In this document: positions 1-5,351 of the stretch, piece by piece
How positions within the stretch are numbered: the stretch's first letter is position 1
How the letters are laid out: each line of letters begins with the position of its first letter
Assembly (NCBI GenBank): GCA_945956945.1
Contig: CAMFJO010000078.1
Coordinates: 1-5,351 of the forward strand
Reading direction: 5' to 3'
From: an uncultured Legionellales bacterium
GTDB taxonomy: Bacteria; Pseudomonadota; Gammaproteobacteria; UBA1113
Length of the DNA stretch: 5,351 nt
Notes under the pieces: generated by a model
What the model saw: only the letters and a program-made list of their open reading frames with translations
Told to the model about the DNA's origin: nothing
Databases searched by the model: none
Position numbers and translations under genes: made by a program

Positions 1-483
1 GGCATAGCCTCCCCAACCCTCATGATAAGCCAGATATTCTGCATAAGCATCGTTAAAAGAAATTCCCAGTTTACGTTGCGATTGATAACAGTACCAACCG
101 ACAAAATCAGAGGCATCGGCAAAATTATCGCGTTTAGCGCTCCAACGTCCTGTGCTTTTCTTATAATCGTTCCACGATCCATCCAGAACTTGAGCATAAC
201 TATAGGCCGTTGTCGGGCGTTTTCCTGGAAATATCCCGAGAATATACTTGCGAGGCGGTTTGGCATCCTTCTTGAAAGCAGATTCATGGTACATAATGGC
301 CATTTGCGAACTCACCGGAACACCCCATTTTTCTTGAGTGGCTTTGGTGTCTTTATACCAATCCGGAAATTCTTCAAATATCGTGCACATATTATCGGGA
401 TGAGAAGGAACTCTGGCAGAACAAGCAGACAGTAATACCAGAATTGTCAGAAGCAGTAAGCGCTTTAGTACCTTTTCCATCAT
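1..483 (-). CDS. Putative SLT-like (lysozyme-fold) lipoprotein, C-terminus cut by window edge
   Basis: The frame is open from ATG at 483 down to base 1 (161 codons, no stop), so the C-terminus lies outside the window. The protein starts with two basic residues, then a leucine-rich hydrophobic stretch (about residues 9-18) and a lipobox LSAC with Cys21. This predicts signal peptidase II processing and lipidation; Ser at +2 favours outer-membrane sorting. The mature part has WGVPVSSQMAIMYHESAF (53-70), in which Glu67 is in the place of the catalytic Glu of SLT transglycosylases. It continues with AYSYAQVLDGSW (93-104) and YLAYHEGWGGY (150-160), a pattern I recall from lipoproteins annotated as transglycosylase SLT domain proteins. 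The likely role is cleavage or remodelling of peptidoglycan glycan strands at the periplasmic face of the outer membrane. A second in-frame ATG lies at 480; 483 is preferred because AGGAG ends 10 nt upstream. It starts 29 bp after glmS with no terminator between, so co-transcription is likely. Family assignment is from remembered motifs; activity is inferred. Confidence 0.8.
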   Translation of the reverse strand, partial: MMEKVLKRLLLLTILVLLSACSARVPSHPDNMCTIFEEFPDWYKDTKATQEKWGVPVSSQMAIMYHESAFKKDAKPPRKYILGIFPGKRPTTAYSYAQVLDGSWNDYKKSTGRWSAKRDNFADASDFVGWYCYQSQRKLGISFNDAYAEYLAYHEGWGGYA

Positions 484-493
484 ACTGATTTTG

Positions 494-498
494 CTCCT
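494..498 (-). promoter_or_regulatory. Ribosome binding site of the SLT-like lipoprotein gene
   Basis: On the minus strand AGGAG is followed by 10 nt and then ATGATG. The spacing is 10 nt to the ATG at 483 and 13 nt to the ATG at 480, so this site favours the first of the two tandem ATGs. It sits inside the 29-bp gap after the glmS stop codon. Confidence 0.6.
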
Positions 499-512
499 AG
501 AGACAATAACAC

Positions 513-2342
513 TTACTCCACTGTCACTGATTTGGCCAAGTTACGCGGTTGATCGACATCCGTTCCTTTGATGACGGCTACATGGTAAGCCAACAATTGC
601 ATGGGGATCGTATACACAATCGGCGCAATGATGGGATGTACTTTGGGTAAATGAAATACCATAATCCCTTCTTCAGCTTTAAGGTGGCTACCCTCTTCAG
701 CAAAGACATACAATTGCCCGCCCCGTGCTCGCACTTCATGCAGATTAGACGCCAATTTTTCAAACAGTTGATCGCCAGGTGCTATCGCAAAAACCGGCAT
801 GTTTTTATCGACAAGCGCTAAAGGCCCATGCTTCAATTCACCGGCTGCATAGGATTCCGCATGAATGTAAGAAATTTCTTTTAATTTTAAAGCACCTTCC
901 ATCGCGATGGGATAAGAGGCGCCACGCCCTAAAAAAAGCGCATGCTCCTTATCCGCAAGTCTGGGTGCAAATTGGGTGATCGCGGATTCTATTTTCAAAG
1001 TGTCTAACATTACTTTCGGTAAATGGAGAATGGCTTGAATAAGCTCTTGCTCCGTTTCTTTTTTCAAACCGCGTTTATGGGCCAAGACGATGGTTAATAG
1101 CAATAATGCTATCAATTGTGTTGTAAATGCTTTAGTGGATGCTACCCCCACTTCCACGCCAGCGCGTGTCATAAAAGCCAAATCGGCTGTTCGCACCATC
1201 GTACTCTCAGCCACATTACAAATAGCCAAAGTGGCTAAATAACCCAATTGCTTGGCTTGTGTTAAAGCGGCGAGTGTATCGGCTGTTTCGCCCGATTGTG
1301 AGATAACGATAAACAAAGTGTTAGGATAAATGGCTTTTTTTCTATAGCGAAATTCACTGGCTACTTCTACCTGACAAGAGATCCCTGCCCATTCTTCCAA
1401 CCAATAACGCGCCACTAAGCCCGCGTGGTAACTGGTGCCGCATGCCACGATTTGAATATTTTGTACCTGCTCAAAAATAGAGGGCGCCTTTTCACCAAAA
1501 GCTTCAGCATATACTTGTTGGCTCGACAATCGACCTTCTAAAGTGGCACTAATCGCTTGAGGTTGTTCATAAATTTCTTTTAACATGAAATGCCGATAAT
1601 GACCGCGCGATATGGCTTCAGCAGCAAGCTCAATAGTGCGAACCGGTCTATCGACTTTGTGACCATTGGCATCATAAATCGTGACGCCATTCAAAGTAAT
1701 ATCTGCAATATCACCATCTTCTAGAAAAATGAATTGTTTGACCACACCATTTAAGGCCATCGCATCAGAAGCGAGAAAATATTCGTTTTCTCCTAATCCT
1801 ACGACCAAGGGACAACCATAACGCACACCGATTAAACGATGCGGTTCATGCACGGTGATAATGGCCAGAGCATAGGCGCCACTCAATTGTGGTACCACTT
1901 CGGTCACTGCGGCTAATAAATCACACCCCTGAGACAATTGTTGGTGTATCAAATGCACGGCTGTTTCAGAATCGGTTTCTGACTGTGGTTTATAACCCAA
2001 AGCAATAATTTTTTCACGCAAGGGAATGAAATTTTCAATAATACCATTGTGCACCAAGGCAACCTCATTGCCTGACATATGAGGGTGCGCATTCAATTCA
2101 CTGGGCTTACCATGGGTCGCCCAACGGGTGTGTGCAATACCGGTAGTTCCGACAACAGGGTCGTGCAACAGCAAGGAAGCTAATTGTGATACTTTGCCTT
2201 CTGTACGAATACGATGTAAATGATCGTTCTCGACTACCGCTATTCCCGCAGAATCATAGCCCCTATACTCCAAACGCCTTAAACCCTCTAATAGCACAGG
2301 GGTTATATTACGTTTTGCAACGCCACCTACAATACCACACAT
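513..2342 (-). CDS. glmS: Glutamine--fructose-6-phosphate aminotransferase (isomerizing)
   Basis: This cytoplasmic enzyme converts fructose-6-phosphate and glutamine to glucosamine-6-phosphate and glutamate, the entry step of UDP-GlcNAc synthesis. The protein has 609 residues, the same length as E. coli GlmS. The N-terminal class II glutamine amidotransferase domain (about 2-240) begins MCGIVGG; Cys2 becomes the N-terminal nucleophile after Met removal, which fixes the start codon. It also shows GYDSAG (29-34), HTRWATHG (71-78) and HNGIIEN (98-104). Two SIS sugar-phosphate isomerase domains follow: CGTSYHAG (301-308), SQSGET (349-354) and ASTKAFTTQ (401-409) in the first, then LGRGASYP (471-478), KEISYIHAESYAAGELKHGP (488-507) and the C-terminal tail AKSVTVE with the conserved Lys604 in the second. 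All catalytic and binding motifs I can recall are intact. The ATG directly follows the glmU stop with no spacer, so translational coupling is likely. I see no glmS ribozyme-type leader; the upstream sequence is glmU coding. Confidence 0.98.
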   Translation of the reverse strand: MCGIVGGVAKRNITPVLLEGLRRLEYRGYDSAGIAVVENDHLHRIRTEGKVSQLASLLLHDPVVGTTGIAHTRWATHGKPSELNAHPHMSGNEVALVHNGIIENFIPLREKIIALGYKPQSETDSETAVHLIHQQLSQGCDLLAAVTEVVPQLSGAYALAIITVHEPHRLIGVRYGCPLVVGLGENEYFLASDAMALNGVVKQFIFLEDGDIADITLNGVTIYDANGHKVDRPVRTIELAAEAISRGHYRHFMLKEIYEQPQAISATLEGRLSSQQVYAEAFGEKAPSIFEQVQNIQIVACGTSYHAGLVARYWLEEWAGISCQVEVASEFRYRKKAIYPNTLFIVISQSGETADTLAALTQAKQLGYLATLAICNVAESTMVRTADLAFMTRAGVEVGVASTKAFTTQLIALLLLTIVLAHKRGLKKETEQELIQAILHLPKVMLDTLKIESAITQFAPRLADKEHALFLGRGASYPIAMEGALKLKEISYIHAESYAAGELKHGPLALVDKNMPVFAIAPGDQLFEKLASNLHEVRARGGQLYVFAEEGSHLKAEEGIMVFHLPKVHPIIAPIVYTIPMQLLAYHVAVIKGTDVDQPRNLAKSVTVE

Positions 2343-3722
2343 TTAATGTTCTCCCTCTTTCTGGGGTCTTTCCCAATTCTCAATCACCATCTGTTGTTTT
2401 CGACATAAAGTCAATTGATTGGCCGGCGCATCTTTGGTAATAGTAGAGCCTGCGCCTATTGTCGCACCCTCACCTATCCTGACGGGCGCAACCAACTGTG
2501 TGTCTGAACCGATGAAAGCGCGATCGCCAATAATGGTTGGATGTTTATTGACACCGTCGTAATTGCAGGTAATCGTTCCTGCACCAATATTCACATCGGC
2601 ACCGATAGTGGCATCTCCGATATAACTTAAATGATTTATTTTGGTGGAGATACCAACAGTAGATTTTTTAATTTCCACAAAATTACCGATACCCACTTGT
2701 GATTGCAATACCGTTCCCGGTCGTAAGCGGGCAAAAGGACCCACGGTACAATCATTGCTTAAGATACTCTCTTCTATCACACAGTTTTCTTTAATAATGA
2801 CATCATTGCCCAAAGTAGAATTTCGTATGACGGTATTAGCACCGATGGTGACTCTATCGCCTAAGGTGATTTTTCCTTCTAAAATGACATTAGGCTCTAT
2901 AACCACATCCATACCAAAAATCACTTCACCGCGCAAATCAAATCGATTGGGGTCGCGTAAAATCAAACCTTGCAGCATCAAGGCTTCTGCCTGACGTGTT
3001 TGGAAATAACGTTCTTGTTGGGCTAATTGTTTTTTATCATTAATGCCTTGTGCTTCCTGGGGATTGGCAAGACGCACTGTCGTGACCGCACAACCTTCTG
3101 CTAAAGCCAGGCGCGGCAGCTCTGTTAAATAGTATTCGCCTTGTGCATTGTCATTGGTTAAATGTTGCAGCCATTGGCTTATTTGTGTGGTAGGCGCGCA
3201 AACAATCCCTGTGAAGATCTCTTTAAGGTGCAATTGTTCTGGGGTTGCATCTTTTTCCTCAACGATACATAAAAACAAACCCTTGTCATCACGTACCACG
3301 CGCCCCAACCCGTGGGGATCGGCAAATTCACTGACTAATAAAGCAATACCATTCTTAGGGGTACTCTCTACAACACCTTTTAGGCTATCTCGAGAAATCA
3401 ATGGGCCATCGGCAAACAAAATCAAGGTATTGCTATCATTCTGTAAATAAGGTACTGCTTGCAAAGCAGCATGGCCCGTACCCAATTGGGCTTCCTGCAC
3501 CACCCATTGCACGGGTAAATGAGACAAACTTGCTTGCACAATATCGCGCTCATGGCCACAGATGACGATCACTTTTTGGGGTTCTAAACTTAAAGCGGTC
3601 TGAATGATACGTTCGAGTAAACTGACATTGCCGATGGTGTGTAAAACCTTGGGAATGGCTGATTTCATACGTTTCCCGAGGCCTGCAGCCAGGATAACGA
3701 TGTTTAACTGTGTATTTGCCAT
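2343..3722 (-). CDS. glmU: Bifunctional GlcNAc-1-P uridyltransferase / GlcN-1-P acetyltransferase
   Basis: GlmU carries out the last two steps to UDP-GlcNAc: acetylation of glucosamine-1-phosphate with acetyl-CoA, then uridylyl transfer from UTP. The protein is 459 residues (E. coli 456). The N-terminal pyrophosphorylase domain (about 1-230) has the nucleotide-binding signature LAAGLGKRM..PKVLH (11-28) with Arg18 and Lys25, QLGTGHA (79-85), metal ligand Asp105 in FADGPLIS, Glu155 in VEEKDA, GEYYLT (195-200) and metal ligand Asn228 in GIND. The C-terminal left-handed beta-helix (about 250-459) shows isoleucine-rich hexapeptide repeats, FARLRPGT (330-337), catalytic His364 in KINHLSYIGDA, NIGAGTITCNYDG (378-390) and GSDTQLVAPV. 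Several uridyltransferase positions differ from E. coli: Phe170 where E. coli has Asn169, Phe103 for Tyr103 and Lys17 for Thr17. The start at 3722 matches the family N-terminus and has GAGGG 9 nt upstream. It lies downstream of atpC, separated by a repeat-bearing gap. Confidence 0.97.
   Translation of the reverse strand: MANTQLNIVILAAGLGKRMKSAIPKVLHTIGNVSLLERIIQTALSLEPQKVIVICGHERDIVQASLSHLPVQWVVQEAQLGTGHAALQAVPYLQNDSNTLILFADGPLISRDSLKGVVESTPKNGIALLVSEFADPHGLGRVVRDDKGLFLCIVEEKDATPEQLHLKEIFTGIVCAPTTQISQWLQHLTNDNAQGEYYLTELPRLALAEGCAVTTVRLANPQEAQGINDKKQLAQQERYFQTRQAEALMLQGLILRDPNRFDLRGEVIFGMDVVIEPNVILEGKITLGDRVTIGANTVIRNSTLGNDVIIKENCVIEESILSNDCTVGPFARLRPGTVLQSQVGIGNFVEIKKSTVGISTKINHLSYIGDATIGADVNIGAGTITCNYDGVNKHPTIIGDRAFIGSDTQLVAPVRIGEGATIGAGSTITKDAPANQLTLCRKQQMVIENWERPQKEGEH
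2351..2355 (-). promoter_or_regulatory. Ribosome binding site of glmS, embedded in the end of glmU
   Basis: The minus strand reads GAGGGAGAACATTAAATG, with GGGAG 8 nt before the glmS ATG. The site overlaps the last codons of glmU (Glu-Gly-Glu-His-stop), so ribosomes ending on glmU pass over it. This supports translational coupling of glmU and glmS. Confidence 0.6.
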
Positions 3723-3731
3723 ATTTAATAG

Positions 3732-3736
3732 CCCTC
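3732..3736 (-). promoter_or_regulatory. Ribosome binding site of glmU
   Basis: On the minus strand GAGGG (within TTGAGGGC) lies 9 nt before the ATG at 3722. It supports that ATG as the glmU start and falls in the AT-rich stretch between the palindromic repeat and the gene. Confidence 0.5.
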
Positions 3737-3809
3737 AAGGAAATATAGTCACTGTATCTGAAAATGCGCCGTGAGAATGGTGCAAGACAAACTCGCAAAC
3801 ACACTTGTC

Positions 3810-3910
3810 CCCTGTGGGCCGTCATTGCGAGGCGCGAAGCGCCGTGGCAATCCAGGCGATCTTTATGGATTGCTTCGTCACTACGTTCCTCGCAATGACG
3901 GCCCACAGGG
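3810..3910. repeat. 101-bp palindromic dispersed repeat, 'CEERSDEAI'-type
   Basis: The terminal 23 bp (3810-3832) are a perfect inverted repeat of 3888-3910. The symmetry continues imperfectly inward, giving two 45-bp arms (3810-3854 and 3866-3910) with 7 mismatches around an 11-nt centre (3855-3865). The core GTCATTGCGAGG...GGCAATCCA is, from memory, a motif of dispersed palindromic elements in several bacterial lineages, including Legionella/Coxiella- and Rickettsia-type genomes. When mistakenly translated it gives peptides such as CEERSDEAI or SLRGAKRRGNP, both of which can be read here in the two directions. It encodes no protein, so if mobile it would be a MITE-like, non-autonomous element. 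No target-site duplication is evident next to the ends (GTC on the left, ATT on the right). It sits between atpC and glmU and, if transcribed through, would fold into a long hairpin. It lacks a following U-tract on the minus strand. Confidence 0.85.
3831..3843. repeat. Small nested hairpin inside the palindromic repeat
   Basis: GGCGC-GAA-GCGCC forms a perfect 5-bp stem with a 3-nt loop inside the left arm of the larger palindrome. The matching place in the right arm has diverged and does not keep the stem, which explains several of the arm mismatches. It could form a side hairpin in single-stranded DNA or RNA. Confidence 0.55.
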
Positions 3911-3940
3911 ATTAGGAACCACCATGATTCTTCATACATG

Positions 3941-3968
3941 CCTATATTATCAACACTTCTAAATGCAA
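3941..3968 (-). promoter_or_regulatory. Weak sigma70-like promoter candidate for glmU-glmS
   Basis: On the minus strand TTGCAT (3968-3963) is followed after 16 nt by TATAGG (3946-3941), in an AT-rich stretch after atpC. Each hexamer matches the consensus at about four positions. A transcript from here would include the palindromic repeat as a long 5' leader hairpin before glmU. The match is modest and could be chance, and nothing better was found nearer to glmU. Confidence 0.2.
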
Positions 3969-4011
3969 ATGCTATATAGCCCCGCGATCTTTGAAATATC
4001 GTTTTCTATCA

Positions 4012-4428
4012 CTATTTCTGACGTTTTAATCGCCTGATCACTTCTAAGCGCGCTGCTGCTTCAGCAAGCTCTGCCAATACTTCAGCATAATTGGCATCCG
4101 CTTTTTTATCTTTCAACAGCTGCTCTGCATGTCTTTTCGCTTCTAAGGCCAGATTTTCATCTAAATCAGCGGCTCTTTGCACCACATCAGCCAATACTGT
4201 TACCTTGAAAGGCTGAACTTCCGCAAAACCACCACTGACATAATAGATCTCTTGTTCCTCGCCATTGACAACCCGCACGGGACCCGGCTTTAAAGCGGTG
4301 AGCAATTGTGCATGACCAAAGGTAATACCCAATTCGCCTGATTCGCCGGGAATGGCGATCAGCTCGCCCTTACCCGAGAATAATTTAGCTTCTTGGCTAA
4401 CAATGTCGACGTCTATGGTAAATGCCAT
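4012..4428 (-). CDS. atpC: F1Fo ATP synthase epsilon subunit
   Basis: This is the epsilon subunit of the F1 central stalk. It turns with gamma, contacts the c-ring and in bacteria can inhibit ATP hydrolysis through its C-terminal helices. The protein is 138 residues (E. coli 139). The N-terminal beta-sandwich (about 1-86) carries VDIVSQEAKLFSG (8-20), GESGELGITFGHAQLLTALK, YYVSGGFAEVQP and VTVLAD. The C-terminal helical hairpin (about 88-138) is Ala/Glu/Leu-rich (LDENLALEAKRHAEQLL; ELAEAAARLEVIRRLKRQK). In the GELGI..GHA loop, both prolines of the E. coli-like PGHAPLL pattern are replaced (FGHAQLL). It follows atpD by 19 bp, with AGGTGG (4438-4433) 4 nt before the ATG, as expected for the last gene of the atp operon. 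No clear terminator follows its stop codon. Confidence 0.96.
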   Translation of the reverse strand: MAFTIDVDIVSQEAKLFSGKGELIAIPGESGELGITFGHAQLLTALKPGPVRVVNGEEQEIYYVSGGFAEVQPFKVTVLADVVQRAADLDENLALEAKRHAEQLLKDKKADANYAEVLAELAEAAARLEVIRRLKRQK

Positions 4429-4447
4429 GTATCCACCTAAACCTTAA

Positions 4448-5351
<904 letters not shown>

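Larger units (their letters stand above)
3723..4011. other. atpC-glmU intergenic region
   Basis: This 289-bp gap is by far the largest between genes in the window; the other gaps are 0, 19 and 29 bp. It contains the 101-bp palindromic repeat in its middle, a 10-bp self-complementary AT-rich palindrome (GCTATATAGC, 3971-3980) on the atpC side and the glmU ribosome binding site at the low end. No GC-rich stem followed by a T-run is seen on the minus strand, so I do not call a rho-independent terminator for the ATP synthase operon. Short open frames here run through the repeat and are not genes. Confidence 0.7.

Noticed and set aside
22..435. 137-codon plus-strand open frame
   Set aside because: It lies antisense to the lipoprotein gene, which has a clear signal peptide, lipobox and SLT-like motifs. 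The plus-strand product shows no family features.
2343..2440. Possible glmS ribozyme or small-RNA-controlled leader before glmS
   Set aside because: There is no untranslated leader: the sequence directly upstream is glmU coding and no ribozyme core could be recognised. The glmS ribozyme is also typical of Gram-positive bacteria.
3550..3939. 129-codon minus-strand open frame containing CEERSDEAIHK
   Set aside because: It reads through the palindromic repeat and then overlaps the first part of glmU in another frame. The CEERSDEAI peptide is a known artefact of translating this repeat type.
3771..3962. 63-codon plus-strand open frame with SLRGAKRRGNP
   Set aside because: It is the opposite-direction translation of the same repeat, with no good ribosome binding site and no recognisable protein features.
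3971..3980. Perfect 10-bp palindrome GCTATATAGC after atpC
   Set aside because: It is too short and AT-rich to be a terminator stem, has no T-run behind it and no known operator was recognised. It may be chance.

Overview
The window is a piece of a gammaproteobacterial chromosome carrying the end of the F1Fo-ATP synthase operon and the glmU-glmS pair that commonly follows it. All genes lie on the minus strand, so transcription runs from high to low coordinates: atpD (its start is outside the window) > atpC > a 289-bp gap holding a palindromic repeat > glmU > glmS > a lipoprotein gene cut by the left edge. The order atpD-atpC-glmU-glmS is the classic gammaproteobacterial one, and the AtpD, GlmS and GlmU proteins match my memory of the E. 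coli proteins closely in sequence and length. The moderate base composition and the 'CEERSDEAI'-type dispersed repeat suggest a lineage such as the Legionellales (Legionella, Coxiella or Rickettsiella relatives). That placement is an inference, not a demonstrated identity.

Region by region: 5350-4448 encodes the last 300 residues of the ATP synthase beta subunit, and 4428-4012 encodes the complete epsilon subunit. The gap 4011-3723 holds a 101-bp near-perfect inverted repeat (3810-3910), a short AT-rich palindrome and at best a weak promoter candidate, with no convincing intrinsic terminator. 3722-2343 is glmU. 2342-513 is glmS, whose ATG abuts the glmU stop codon. 483-1 is the N-terminal 161 residues of a lipoprotein with a lysozyme/SLT-like fold signature, starting 29 bp after glmS.

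Functionally, GlmS makes glucosamine-6-phosphate from fructose-6-phosphate and glutamine, and GlmU acetylates and uridylylates glucosamine-1-phosphate to UDP-GlcNAc, the precursor of peptidoglycan and lipid A. The intermediate phosphoglucosamine mutase step (GlmM) is not encoded here. The downstream SLT-like lipoprotein would act on the finished peptidoglycan, so the glm segment may be a small cell-wall transcription unit. The ATP synthase genes are linked by conserved order rather than by pathway.

I see no new defence, mobile or regulatory system here. The points most worth a second look are the palindromic repeat at the atp-glm junction, active-site substitutions in the GlmU uridyltransferase domain, the zero-spacing glmU/glmS junction and the co-directional SLT-like lipoprotein gene.
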